Assembly (NCBI GenBank): GCA_001557505.1 | Contig: LSAX01000002.1 | Location: 992,001 to 1,056,000, forward strand | DNA length: 64,000 nucleotides | Origin: Reticulascus tulasneorum | Lineage: Eukaryota; Ascomycota; Sordariomycetes; Glomerellales; Reticulascaceae | Direction: 5' to 3' | Shown here: in pieces, positions 1 to 11,926 of the stretch | Layout of the letters: each line of letters begins with the position of its first letter | Numbering within the stretch: position 1 is the stretch's first letter | Notes under the pieces: model-generated | What the model was told of the DNA's origin: nothing | Databases searched by the model: none | What the model saw: only the letters and a program-made list of their open reading frames with translations | Program-made: the position numbers and the translations under genes

Positions 1-565
1 CAAGGGAGGAAGTGACCTTCTTGAAAGTGGCATCAAAAGGCTTATCGTTTAAGAAGACCCAATCATAGTTGTATCGTCGGTTGAACCGATCCTCAACCTG
101 TCGAATAGAACGTGCAATGTCCCAAACGTCGCTGTTTCGAGCCAGAGTTACGAAGGTGGCATTCATTCGAGGGCCGTCGGCGACGCTTGTCAAGTCATCC
201 CATCCATTGTCGTTTGGAGTCATTGCCATGGGGTACTCGGATGGATCGTATTTGCCGCTGATGGGCTTCTTCGGCTTCGGGGCGCTCTTGCCATCGGTCG
301 CATGGCCCTTCGAATCCCCGGTTCCGGGGATCTTGTCAAAGTTGCCGCCAGTTCCAACAGGACCATCTGTGTAATTAGAATGCGAAATAAAGTATATGAC
401 CGCAAGGCCCTATAGTAAGAACGACTGTTAGCACATGGACCGGGAAGCTGGGATGGAAGCATCTCATAAGATTTCTTCTCCGCCACGCTAGTCAGGATTG
501 GAGCGACGTACGAAGAAAGCGAATAGTATATATCGCACGTAGCGAGCGCTGCCAGTAGCCATCAT
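1..565 (-). CDS. KRE2/MNT1-family alpha-1,2-mannosyltransferase, N-terminal part
   Basis: Golgi type II membrane glycosyltransferase of family GT15, which adds alpha-1,2-mannose to N- and O-linked glycans and glycolipids. Exon 1 is 565-512 and exon 2 runs from 409 off the window edge. The intron has a GTACGT donor and a CTATAG acceptor and is phase 0. Joining them gives [18 protein letters not shown] followed by [17 protein letters not shown], a continuous signal-anchor helix that only appears after splicing. After a Gly/Pro/Lys stem come [13 protein letters not shown] and the family block [20 protein letters not shown], then [21 protein letters not shown], which is typical of KRE2/MNT1/KTR proteins. 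About 154 residues are visible; the catalytic domain lies mostly outside. Two consecutive ATGs (565 and 562) could serve as start. The family is certain, but which paralogue cannot be told from this fragment. Confidence 0.88.
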
Positions 566-3110
566 GACCAGACTCGACGAAACGGGAATATTCGGATGGA
601 CAGCTGGCCGATGAATCGGGTTCTCCTTTGAGGAAACAAGAGAAAGATGGTGTATCAGCGAGACGAGTGTTGGCTCGCGATGTAGGCGACAGGAGAATTA
701 GGGGGTGGGGCGACAGCTGTCTCCAACCGTGTGAAAGGTTGGTGAGGCTGGAAAACAAAGAGATCTTGCAGATCAATTTATGCGTGCATTTCCTCGAATC
801 AGACGGAACAATTCGCATTCACTAAGGATAAAAAGGAGTGCTCGACAACTGTAATGGCAGCAGAAGAGTTTGAAAGACGATATGGGGACGATTATGGTTT
901 TTGAGGAGAGGGATAAGGCCTGGGCTTGTGAATGCGCGTCTTCCCGAACGGACTGGGGTACCTGTAGAGTAGGCTAGGTGCGGTGCTTACAATATTTTAG
1001 TGACTTGGCCTACCGTACCTGGAGAGTCATGCACATTAATGTTAGTTATGTACCTAGTGGGCTGATGGCAAGACTGGATACAATGGTTGCAGTTAGTCAG
1101 TCCCTTCTATGGGCCTACCTAGGTAGGTAGGTAAAGTAAGTATTGATGCCCGGCATCCAAGCCTGAACAACCTTCTGTAGGAATAATAGCCTACTAATTC
1201 CGTAGTGTGAGACTCCAGTAAGGGGGTAAGTAGGGAGGTACCTCAATAGGTCCACTTTCGTTACTTAAGGACCCCTTAACTTATTAGCTGGGCTGATCTA
1301 CGGGGGGCTTGAAGCAAAAGAATCGGCCATTGGCCACTGTACTCCCAAATCTTCCAATCTCAACTTTTTGTCGACCTTGTCCTTGCCTGGGGTCCTCGTT
1401 GAAACGCCCCCAAAAGGGGATAGGAACCAATTTCTTCCCTCGTCTGGTTGACTTCGTATCCCGCCACCCGCGAAAATCAATTTCCATCTCATCATACCAG
1501 CATTGCCCAATCCTGGAATTCGGGGCCGATGATTACGACTACCGCTACTACTTTATGTATGCAAGTATGCACTGTATGCCTCGCCGCGGCAGCATGCATG
1601 CCCAAATTGACATGCACGTTCTCCCATGCCCTGATGGTGCTCCTTCTAATGCCTTGATTACTCGACGCCTACGAACTGTAGCCATCTTGATAACTTCTCA
1701 ACCAGTAGGTTGGATGGGAACCATGTGAACAAGGCGCATTCTGCCGCCTTTGTACACGCATGCATCTCTAGAGAGGACAGGAAACCAGCGATGAACACCC
1801 CGATTTCCTGCTCCATGTCTCAAAATCTGTCCTATTTTACACGCTCCTTACCTCCATTCGTGACTTGTAAGGGAGCGCAGGTCAATGGGCTGAGGGCACG
1901 CTACGAAGTAATGGTGAAAAGCTTGAGAGAGCCATGCCCAGGAATTCCGGGAAGAACAAAAGGCTTCTCCTGCCGACTGTTATGTCCATCACGAGACAAG
2001 AGAACAAGAGACTTGCTGACACCCAAAATACGACAAGTTGGTATCCATAACTCATACCTCAATTCATCCAGGTTTCCCCAGCCGCCGTCCGGTCTCTTAT
2101 GCACAAGTGTCCCATAGAGCCCGAGCCTCGTAAGAAAATGATGCTAACCGGGAATCTTCCATCTCCCTTGACGGGAATGCACGGCCATCCCTTGATCGGG
2201 TAATCCCCCACTGCTCCGGATTTCCAGCTGAAACCCAACCCACGCTTTTCCGTTACGAAGCTCGCGTGCCCGATCACGTGAGTAGCTTTATGGGCATGTT
2301 CTCGGCTTGCCTTCTTTGATTGGTTCGGAAGTTTCCTCATGTGGGGCATCCATTGGACCTCGATCCTCCCACGCACGAATGGGCATCACCATTGAATAGC
2401 TTCCATCATCTCCAGTCATCGACGTCTTTGTTTCCTATTCCACTCGCAGCTGGCGCATTGTGCTTTCTGGATTATCTTTTTGTCTCGAATTCAACCCAAA
2501 ATACGACTTTGGAGCAACCCCCTTAATTCTATCTTGCCTCGTCTGGTGCTCGGTACCTTCTCCGACTTTGCCTTGCGATTTCGACCTAGGATTTGACGAC
2601 ATCATCATGATAATTTCGAGAGCAGCTCTGCCGGAACACGTCAACCTCTCATCCTCGTAGTGGTACGTATTGTCTTTTCGGCGGTATGTTCCGCGCATGC
2701 TTTCTTTCATCTGGAAAACTCCCAGCAAGCCCACTTTCGAAGCTCAGGTCAATATGTGTTGCACATCCCTCCTTCCAACACACCCCGCAGGCACCTCCAC
2801 CTTGCCACAGCCTTGGTCCAACTACTTCACTTGACCTGCAATATTTGGCAGCTGTTCACACGCTTCCAAACCAGGAGAGTTGCTGAGCGGCGAACCACTT
2901 GCATTTTGATGAGTTGATGGCTGTGCTTTGCGCCTCCCTTATTCTTCCCATTTGACTACTCTTTACTTGCGTCGCACTCCACAATCTTCATTCGTCTTAT
3001 GTTTCTCCCATCCCTGAAAACTATACCACTTACTTTGGATGATGTTGACTTAGCCCAGGAACAGTGATTTTTGAGTCACCTTTCCAACCACATCGAAAAC
3101 AACCCTCAAC
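566..3110. other. Intergenic region between divergent mannosyltransferase and PAT1 genes
   Basis: About 2.5 kb with no gene I can support; open frames here are short and resemble no family I know. It must hold both divergent promoters. It contains short palindromic TACCT/GGTA motifs (a CCTACCTAGGTAGG block from 1114 extended by further GGTA repeats, and GAGGTACCTC at 1235-1244). The last few hundred bases before 3111 are pyrimidine-rich, as expected of a 5' untranslated leader. Confidence 0.6.
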
Positions 3111-5671
3111 ATGTCCTTCTTCGGCTTCGATCCGACCCGCCACAATGCGGCAGCACCTGGTTTCTCCCAGGCTCATGACCCGTTCGCTAGTTTATCCCAT
3201 AGAAACGATGATGACGACGCGCTCGACTTCGACGAAACGTATGACGGGCTAGGTGACCAACTAGATGAAAGCGGGGATGCCTTCAACGATGATACGTTCG
3301 GAGGCGGTGGCGGTGGTACGGCAGGTCCTCCGTCTGTCGGCAAAGATTTTGATTTCTTCGGCCAAACTGCTAAAGTTTCGAATGCCATTGAAGAGGAGCA
3401 TGTTCGGTTCCATCGCCAGATGCCAGCACCCAAATTTACCCAGCCTGCGCCGGCTCCGGCCCCCGCACCTGCTCCAGTACATTCAAACGCCTACTACCCC
3501 GTCCAACAGGCACCAAACCCTGTTCGTACCGGGTATGAAAAGTACAAGGAGTCAGAGCCAATCCCGGACCTCCATGTCGATGCTTCTCTATGGGGGATGC
3601 CTGCCAAGAAGGTGGCCGCACCAGAACCGTCGCCACAGCCGACGCACTTCCCGCCTCCTTCTGCGGCGAGCCGGAAAATCATGAGCCTTGAAGAGGTTGA
3701 GAAAGCAATGCGTGAGCAGGCCAAGAAGCCAAGCCAGCCATCGTACACAGAGCCTGCACCATCCACTCAGCATGTCCCTGTTGAGCGAGCTGAGTACTCC
3801 TACCAACGGCCGGAATCTATTCCGCAGCAATCCTATCAAGGCGCTGAACAAGCGCGCGGTAGCACTGCCGCTCAACCGCATCATGGCCATGGTCATCCGG
3901 TCACGATTCTCCAGCGACCCCAGTCCCTTAATTCCAAGCAGACTCCTCCTGTGCCCGGCGCCCCAAGTCCGCTTTCCCAGCCACCACAGCAGCACGCCTC
4001 TACAATCCAGCCCACGCAGATCTTGCAAAACCCCAACCGGCTATCTGGTGATGCTGCTCGCATAGGATTACCAGCACACTCGGGTCATCGATCTCGAGAC
4101 TCAGTGGGTCGAGTTCCGACTGCGGCGGCTCAGCAGCCACATCTGGCACACATGTCTGAGGAGGAGAAGGCGGCCTATCTAGATCAAGAAACCAAGCGTG
4201 CCAAGCGTAACCACAAAATCTGGCTCTTGTCAAAGGACAATGGCTTGATGACACCACAAGATAAGAATTTTGTCACCCGCATTCAGCTCCAACAGCTTGT
4301 ATCGGCCACTGGAAATCCGACGGAAAGCGACTCCTTGGCTGAAGATTTCTATTATCAAGTTCTCAATCAAATCCGCGGTGGTCAACGTCAAAACCCGAAC
4401 CAGCCACTTAACAACTTTGCTCAAACCTACCTATTCCAGACTGGCAGCCGACAAGGTGGTATGAGGCGCCAGGGTAGAGCTGCTGAGAACCATGTTCAGC
4501 GAATGGAACAGCAGGTTCAGCGTGCGGTGGAGGCAGCCAAGAACAAGCCCAAGAACCCTCAACTTGTTATCGCTGGTAGCCTAGGCAAGATCTCCTTCAG
4601 CAACGCCAAAACACCTAAGCCGCTTCTGAATATCAAGCGAACTGAGAGTAGCGGAGAAGCGCAGCGTCCTGGTAGTTCGAAACGCCATCATGGCGTGGCC
4701 CATACTGTAGACCGCACAGCCATTCTACGAAACATCGAACTGGTCTACGGCACCATCATGAAGATGGAGGATCATGCCCGTTATATGCCTGCGCCAACTG
4801 CCAATCCCAACGATGAGGAATTCCAGGCCAAACACCGAGAATGGCTGGAAACCGCACAGGCATTGAACAACAAGCTCTGGAAGGAGTTGAAGGTCCACGA
4901 GCCGATTGGCGCGACTGCAATCCACCCTTTCATTGCTTTCCTATCTTTCCCCAAGGGAAAGAAGGCGATCCCACGAGTCTTCCGCCACATTAGCTTCGAA
5001 CAGCGTACCACTATCTTGACAATGATCATTCTTCATCTTGACCAGCTTGATGTTGTTCGTGGAGCACAAATCACTGATGGCGAAATCAATCTAAACGCAG
5101 CCATGCGAGAGAGCATCGAACTCTTCTCCATCGCTGTTATGCCGAGTTTGTTTGCCTACTTCAACGAGACCGAGCTTGATATCGTGACCGGCGTACTTGG
5201 CTTAATCACGAAGCTGAACATTGATCTTATCGCCAGGACCCGTATAGGTACTTCCATGTTGACTCTAATCTTGAGTCGAGCTGAGCTTCTCAAGCAAGGC
5301 GGTGGCGGTACTTCCCAACTTTGGAACGAATGGTAAAAGTCCCTCCAACATGACTTCTGTCCTCCAAACTAACATATTGCAGGGACCAAACTTTCAATGT
5401 TTTCTTCAACATACTTGAGCCAACTCTTCATCATATATTCCCAGGCAGCGTCAACACTGGAGAAGATGTCATGGTTTGGCAACTGCTTGCCGCTGTTGGC
5501 GTAAGCGCCAACCCTGAACAGCAGCAGAGACTTGTTCTTGCTGTGAAGGATCGTGTGCTAGACACTGTTGCGCACGCAAAAACCCTACCGGGTGCCATGG
5601 CCACTCAGCGATTGGCGACCGTTAATTTGTTCATGCATTCCATCGGTCTGGACGTTGATCTGCTGCAATAA
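3111..5671 (+). CDS. pat1: PAT1, mRNA decapping activator / P-body scaffold
   Basis: Pat1 (topoisomerase II-associated protein PAT1 family) links deadenylated mRNA to decapping through Lsm1-7, Dhh1 and Dcp2 in P-bodies. Exon 1 is 3111-5332, exon 2 is 5383-5671; the 50-nt intron has GTAAAA, an ACTAAC branch and CAG, and restores the frame as NEWDQTFNVFFN. The product is about 836 residues, close to yeast Pat1 (about 800). It starts with MSFFGFDPTRHN, the conserved N-terminal FFGF motif, followed by an acidic stretch and a Gly run. Residues about 115-345 are a Pro/Gln-rich disordered linker. A conserved block follows (HMSEEEKAAYLDQE, then RAKRNHKIWLLSKDNGLMTP), and the last 300 residues are the helical C-terminal domain. 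The first ATG lies directly before the conserved motif, so the start is firm. Confidence 0.93.
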
Positions 5672-6189
5672 TGGAACCGATATCTCATCTCGCATGGGTC
5701 CTGGGTTTCTGTGCATGCTGTTTGGGAGGCTCTTAGGACCCCCCACTTGAAGATGGTTATGAGGGCTTACAGGTCAAGGCAGTTTCATGCGCGTTCTTGT
5801 TGGAATTAGTCATGGGGATGTCTATCCTGTCGCCAACGCCACAATCACGCGCTTCCGATTCTCATCAATTGGAAGTCAGGCACAAAACTGTGGCAATCAA
5901 GGCGATTTCCTGCGACGACAGTCCCTCCGGAAGGTCGCGAAGCTTCTTTGAGAGACGCGGAGCTTGTTCAGTGTATACTATCGCAGCCTGTATCTGGCTG
6001 AAGGCGGTCTACTACAAAACACGGCGGTCGTAGATTTGTGGTGCTTCTCGGGGCACTGTCTAGCTACGTAGATAAGTAGAGAAAATTCGCAATTGCAATC
6101 ATTTATTCGTTGCCTTTTTATTTGCCTGACAGTATTTTGTCCACTGAGTGGTGCCACAACGCCGAAGTATGCTGCATCGTACATAACGT
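5672..6189. other. Convergent 3' region between PAT1 and RPC37
   Basis: About 520 bases holding the 3' untranslated regions of two genes that converge. I see no further coding or RNA gene. Confidence 0.6.
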
Positions 6190-7422
6190 TTATTCTTCCG
6201 TCAGATCCATTGTCGTCGAGCTCCCACCCTTGGTGGTTGCTGCTTTGCCCTTTCCGCCCCTTTTCGATGCTGTGACCCTTGGTGCCCTGGGCTTAGCCTT
6301 ACGCGCTTCCCCAGCCTTGCCCGCAGCTTTCCCTTTGCCTGTGATTTCAACATCCTTTCCGTCGGCTTTGATTGTCACCTCTGGCCGTGGCTTTTTGATT
6401 CCGCTTACAGCCTCAAGCAACGCTTCGTCGTTCCACAAGGTCTCAAGGCGAGGCACCTGCTCCGCGAGACTCTTACTAACCGCCTTACCTTCACTTTTTC
6501 CTTCGCTCTCCTCGCCGGCCGCCGCGCCCTCCTCCTTCTTCGAAGGTAGGATCAAGCTATCTTGGTATACCTGCCATGCCTCCTCCTCGTTCTCGTCTGT
6601 GTATCGCAGCTTGCGCCATCCTTCCGTTTGTACCGTTCGTAAACGATCAGCCATTGTCTCTGTTACGACTGTCTCTCCGTCCCCAGTTGTCTTGATCGTC
6701 ATGTGAATGGCGCGTGCTCCCGTACTGGTCGTCCCAGTGGCGTTGCCAGCGTTGGCGGCCGCCGTGGCGGCTGCTTCTTTGCTGGCGGCTTGGCTGTTTG
6801 CGTGGCGCTCTTGTTGGGTCACTGCATCGATGTGGTGGAGTTGAGGTCGAAGGTGAACCAAGTTTGAGACTGGCGTGAGGTGAAGATCCCCTGGAGACGT
6901 GGGTTAGAACTTCTGTTGGTTCCCAATGGTGGGTAGCCTGAACAAACCTTCTTGAAAGACACCGATCATATACTGAACCTCCGTCGAATCTGGCGCGAGT
7001 CCACCGAGAGTCTGCGTTCTCAAAACTCGATCTTGCCTCACAGCCTCTGTCCAATCCAAATACGCATCCTCGTCCACATCGCCCTCACCCCTCTTCTTCG
7101 GCCTCGGAGGGGGCGCACCGAGCCCAAATCCACCGGCAAGACCGTAGCTGCCTCCATTCTTGGCCGCCATGCTGCTCTTCAGCGTCCGGCCCCATTTCAG
7201 GCCCTTCTCCTTGTCGTATGTTTCCTGGTAGTTGATGGGGATGTCGAGCTCCACCATGCCCGAGGCGGCCTTCAGGCGCATTTCGACTGGCGGGGCATGT
7301 TTTGGATCAGCGCGGTTTGGTTGCTGCAAGACAAACAGCTTGCGGCCTGATGGGAGAGAAGGGTTGAGATAGACATTGTAGGAGGCGACAATGGGGTCCG
7401 CGTCGTTCTCGTCGAGCTCCAT
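6190..7422 (-). CDS. rpc37: RNA polymerase III subunit RPC5/RPC37
   Basis: Subunit of the Pol III initiation-termination subcomplex (the RPC37-RPC53 pair in yeast), needed for transcription of tRNA, 5S rRNA and U6 genes. Exon 1 is 7422-6948, exon 2 is 6890-6190; the 57-nt intron (GTTTGT, TTCTAACC, CAG) joins YMIGVFQEG to DLHLTPVSNLVHLRPQLHHIDA, the LHLTPV motif typical of the Rpc5 family. The product is about 391 residues. The N-terminus reads DPIVASYNVYLNPSLP, then KLFVLQQPNRAD, the RPC5 dimerisation region. The C-terminal 120 residues are Lys/Ala/Gly-rich and probably disordered. It converges with PAT1 and diverges from the importin gene across 592 bases. A perfect 12-bp palindrome lies 110 bases upstream of the ATG. 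Confidence 0.85.
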
Positions 7423-8014
7423 TTTTGGCGACGTGCTTGCTCTTTCCGAAATATGCAGTCAGAGAAGTGAAGGTGGGGGTTTGCTTGATTAACTTAAGGC
7501 TTCGAGAAATTTCATGATGGTCGGGGGACCTCTTATCGATAAGATATCAAGGGTAGCCTTAGTAATTATAAGTTTAAGCTGCATAACCTTTTATATTCCC
7601 CGTCGCCAATGCAACCGCCATCGAGTCTAATATAATTACATGGCTGATTTCTACTAGACCGATCTTATAACATGCCAGATTGAAAATACCTTTGCCACTG
7701 AGCATTTGTCCCCCAGCTTCGTCCTATATTGACTTTGTCTAGGGATTGAGAGTATGCAACTGCGGCACCCCACTTGATGCAGCAATCGGGGGAATGATCT
7801 TACCGCGACCTCGGGGAAGGGAATTGTGACTCGACTTGGTACGTGCACCGACCGGTCTGGGCTGAAATTCCCATCCACCGCCAAAACGCGTCCACCGTGG
7901 ACTTGACCCCCCTAACACAACCCCACCACACACCAGCATCCCAAACCCGCCGGCGTGCCTGTCTCACTTCAGTCCGAAATCCAGTCTTAAGTTACGCGGA
8001 AGAGGCTTCAAAAG
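7423..8014. promoter_or_regulatory. Divergent promoter region of RPC37 and the importin gene
   Basis: 592 bases between two start codons on opposite strands. It includes the CTTATCGATAAG palindrome at 7532-7543 (separate entry) and a C/A-rich leader (about 7900-7960) before the importin ATG. No gene is seen inside. Confidence 0.6.
7532..7543. promoter_or_regulatory. Palindrome CTTATCGATAAG upstream of RPC37
   Basis: Perfect 12-bp palindrome whose near edge lies 110 bases upstream of the RPC37 ATG on the minus strand. The identical sequence occurs once more in the window, 115 bases upstream of the BMS1 ATG. It contains two GATAAG half-sites in opposite orientation. Its role as a protein-binding site is inferred only from its symmetry, repetition and position. 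Confidence 0.5.
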
Positions 8015-11000
8015 ATGGAGGACCAGCTGGTTCAGCTCCTCGCTAACACGCAGCTTTCCGAGCAGGGACCGCGCCAGTTGGCTGAGATAGAGTTGAAGCA
8101 TGCACGCACAAATCCCGCCTTTCCCATCTCGCTGGCCAATATCGCCGGCCACGCTTCTATTGACACAGCGATCCGCCAGTCTGCGTTGAGTACTTTGAGG
8201 TTGTTCATCGAGAAAAACTGGAGCCCCGAGGATCGGGATCTGGCAGAGCCTGAGATCAGTATTTCCGACTCCAGTCGAGAGCAACTCCGCCATGCACTAC
8301 TCGAGGTTGCCTTGAGCAATGAGGATAACAGAAGGGTCAAGATTGCTGCCAGGTATGGTTCCCGCGTCCGACATGATTGCAAACTGGAGGAATATCACTC
8401 CTCGACTATTCTAGAACCGAGGCACCTTTGGCTAACCCACACGTGCTGCTAGCTATGCTGTCGGCAAGATCGCGACTCATGACTTTCCAGACCGATGGCC
8501 CAGTCTCCTACCGACCGTTTTGGGCGTGATCCCAACGGGAACCGACACCCAGCTTCATGGCGCACTACGAGTCCTCGGCGACATTATTGACGAAAGCTTG
8601 AGCGAGGACCAGTTCTTCACCATGGCCAGAGATATTGTCAAGGTCGTAACCGAAGTCGCCTTGAACGAGAATCGAAAGCCGACCCTACGCGCACTGGCCA
8701 TTTCTGTCTTCCGCGCATGCTTCGATCTTATGGATATTGTCAAGGAGGATCACATGAAGGAAGTCAAGGGGTTTGCAGAAGAAGCTCTGAAGGATTGGAA
8801 CGCATTCTTCGTCCAAGTGCTCAAGATTCGACTCCCCGAGATTTCGACCGATCTTACTTCGGGGCAGCCTGAGAACTGGAATAGCATCATTGCACTCAAG
8901 CTGCAGGTGGTCAAGACTCTGCTCAAGATAAAGTCCGTCTTCCCGAATTTGCTGCTGCCACAGAGCACAACACTTTTCACAACAATCTGGGAGGAGCTCT
9001 CCATTCTTCAGAAGCCGACTGAGGACCTCTATATAGGAAACGAGGCGCAGGGGCGGTTGGAGGACTCTGATGGTCTTCCCTACACTCTGGATTTCCTTGT
9101 ACTGGAAGAGTTGGATTTCCTGAACCAGTGTTTCCGTGCGCCACCAGTGCAAGCCGAGCTGGAGGCTCAGCTCGCAGCTCATTCTTCTGCACATGAGACT
9201 CCGTGGATGATTGATGTGATGAAGATGGTTGTGGCATACTCTCGTATCAGCAGAGAGGAGGAAGAGCTCTGGGACATTGATTGTTCTCTCTACCTCGCCG
9301 AAGAAACTACAGTCACCGCCAACTACACAGCACGAACAGCTTCTGGCGACCTGCTCATCAAGCTTGGTGAGTGGTACAATCAAAAAGCTGTGGACGGGCT
9401 CTTTGGTTATACGAAAACCCTCTTCGTTGGTGATGGTGCGTCGTGGAGAAGTCAAGAAGCAGCTCTCTATCTTTTTAATATGCTCCTGAGCGATTTCCAA
9501 GACATGGAGAAACCCATTCCGGAACCAATCTCGCAGGCATATTTAGAACTTGTGGACTACGCCATAAACCGCCCCGAGCAGCCCTTACTGAGAGCTCGAG
9601 GTTACCTCGTTGGTGGGACACTGGCACGGGGGTTTGATACACCACAAACCCTTTTGGACCGCATCATTGAATGCATCAACCATGAGGATTCGGAGGTGGT
9701 CCAGGTTGCATGCATCAAGGCCGTTGAGGGGTTCATTCGATCTGCCAAGGTTACACCAGACCGACAAGTCCCGATCATCTCGGCAATATCCCAGTATATG
9801 CATAACAAGGACCCTAGCGATATGGAAGATGCTGACGAACTCCTCGTGACTCTAGCCGAGACCCTCAGGGCGGCTATCAATATGGACACCAGGATCACCC
9901 TTGCTTCAGATGTTCAATCTGTTGATCTACTTTTCATGATCGCAAAGCTAGGGGCATCAAATTTCCAGGCCACTATGCTCATATGTGAAGCGTTTGAAGA
10001 GATCGTCCGCAGCCTTTCGGATTCTGCGTCCTATACGGCTCTTTGCTCCAAGGTCCTCCCAACCCTGACTGCTGCGTTCAATACTGCCAACGTGACCCAA
10101 GACGACCCTCTGATTACAGTAGGTGCGGCAAGCATTCTCGATGAGCAGTCTACTGATGTAGTCAAGGTCGCGACAGAACTCCTCACGGCTCTCGTAGAGC
10201 ACGGTTCCGAACCATTGCCCCCCGGATTTGTGGCCGCCACCCTCCCAAAGTTGAATCGCCTGCTAATGGAATCCAACGAAGGAGAAGTCTTGCGCCCGGG
10301 TGCCGAGTCGGTAAAGTACATGCTTATGCATGACCACCACCAGGTCTTTGGTTGGCACGATGAGAATGGCCGATCGGGTCTCGAGGTTTGTCTGCACATT
10401 ATCGATCGTCTCCTAGGTCCATCCATCGAGGATAACTCCGGATCTGAAGTTGGTGGACTCGCGGCCGAGCTTGTGGAGAAGGCTGGTCAGGAGCGCCTAG
10501 GTCCATTCCTACCGCAGCTGCTTCAGGCCGTAGCAACAAGACTAGGGTCGGCCGAAGCTGCTCCTTTCATACAGTCGTTGATATTAGTATTCGCCCGCTT
10601 GTCGCTGGTCGGAGCTCATGATGTCGTGGAGTTCTTGAGCCAGATCGAGATTCATGGCAGCACAGGATTGCAGGTTGTGATGAGCAAGTGGCTGGAGAAT
10701 TCCATTAGCTTTGCAGGATACGATGAGATTCGCCAAAAGTTTGTCGAAACCCCGGTATCTTTCGGCAGTGGTTTGCTAACATGAACCAGCGTCATTGCTC
10801 TATCAAAGCTCTACTCCCTCAACGATCCTCGTTTGGCCCAGACTATGGTGAAAGGTGATCTTGTCGTAAACCAAAGCGATGGCAAGATCCTGACACGCTC
10901 ACGAGCTAAACAAAGTGCGCTCCTTTTCCTGTTTGGTGCTGGGGTGGCCCACTAACTTCATCTCTAGATCCAGATCAATACACCATTATTCCGGCGTCCC

Positions 11001-11359
11001 TCAAGATCCTCAAAGTTCTGATTGAAGAGCTACTATCTGCGTCCGGCGTCAATGCGGCTGCTTCCCTAGCAGCCGTTGCAGCCGCAGCCGAGTTTGCAGA
11101 TGAGGAGAACGAGGACGACGGCTGGGAGGATGACCCGGATACCTTGGATCTCAGCCTCGGTGCCACCAAGGCGGATCTGATGTCGTTCATCGAGGGCTCG
11201 GGAGCTCGCCAACGCGACGACGAGACGCAGGCGTACCTGACCGAATTCTTCTTGCGAGCAGCCCGGGAAAACATAGCAAACTTCCAGGAATGGTACAGCA
11301 TGTTGACAGAGGAGGAGCGTGGCAAGCTTAACGACTTAGCCAACGCTGCGGGGCAATAG
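8015..11359 (+). CDS. kap114: Importin-beta family karyopherin, importin-9/KAP114 type
   Basis: Nuclear import receptor; the KAP114/importin-9 branch carries histones H2A-H2B and TBP. Four exons: 8015-8352, 8453-10738, 10790-10914 and 10968-11359, giving about 1046 residues, the normal length for this branch. Junctions read KIAASYAVGKIATHDFPDRW, EIRQNVIALSKLYSLNDPRL and SRAKQNPDQYTIIP; the second uses a GTTTGT donor at 10739, because reading on ends at a TGA. The N-terminus has the importin-beta N-terminal helices (QLAEIELKHARTNPAFPISL), and the body is HEAT-like. An acidic segment EFADEENEDDGWEDDPD precedes a C-terminal domain ending FQEWYSMLTEEERGKL, as in KAP114 orthologues. RanGTP controls cargo release in this family. 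Confidence 0.9.
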
Positions 11360-11926
11360 GGAGGCGCTGCGGTAGGGTCGAGCGGTGAGGGACTTGTTGT
11401 TGCTGGTTCTATGACCCGGCCGCAGCCACCGACGAATACTGCAAGAATGCGGAATCTGCGAAAGCAGCACTACGATTGAGTTACCGTTATATACGGGATA
11501 CGGGCTAGAACGCCACCGAAAGAAGCAGGGAGGAAGAAGACGCGTCTAGATGCGGGTGACATGGACGGGGCAGAACGGCACTAGGTGCGTTTTCCTAGCG
11601 TTTGGCAAAAAGACTTGCTGTAGATAGATACCTCGAAACAGAACACTTTTCGAGCACGGAGGATGTTGATTGGATTCTATCTTCCTTGGTAACCAACGAC
11701 ATAGATAAACGAAGGGCGTGCAAACGATGTTGCAAGGCATCCACACACGAGGGAAGTTGGGCGAGCTGTCTGGTGGTCACAAAAGGCGATTAGTTTAGCT
11801 GGCCGAGGAAAGATTGGTATTTTTGTTGAGCGGTTCGATGACTCTCTTCTCATTCCGTCCCTATCAGGACGGTTTTAGCGCTAGAAATACAACTATGTAG
11901 ACAAATTCTGCGTCGATGATTTTCTC
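11360..11926. other. Convergent 3' region between the importin and PI31 genes
   Basis: 567 bases between two stop codons facing each other. It holds 3' untranslated sequence; no gene is seen. Confidence 0.55.

Noticed and set aside
1309..1728. Possible gene of 139 codons upstream of PAT1
   Set aside because: Composition and content look random, with no motif and no clear promoter or introns.
6110..6706. Open frame of 198 codons on the + strand
   Set aside because: It mirrors the low-complexity Lys/Ala tail of RPC37.
8685..9500. Open frame of 271 codons on the minus strand
   Set aside because: It lies opposite to the importin coding exon and encodes no recognisable domain.
10739..10784. Importin exon reading on to TGA at 10784 as the true C-terminus
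   Set aside because: Splicing at GTTTGT (10739) to CAG (10789) restores the conserved NVIALSKLYSLNDPRL and a normal-length protein.
10754..10789. GTATCT at 10754 as the importin intron donor
   Set aside because: It leaves the next exon out of frame; the upstream GTTTGT donor gives the conserved sequence.
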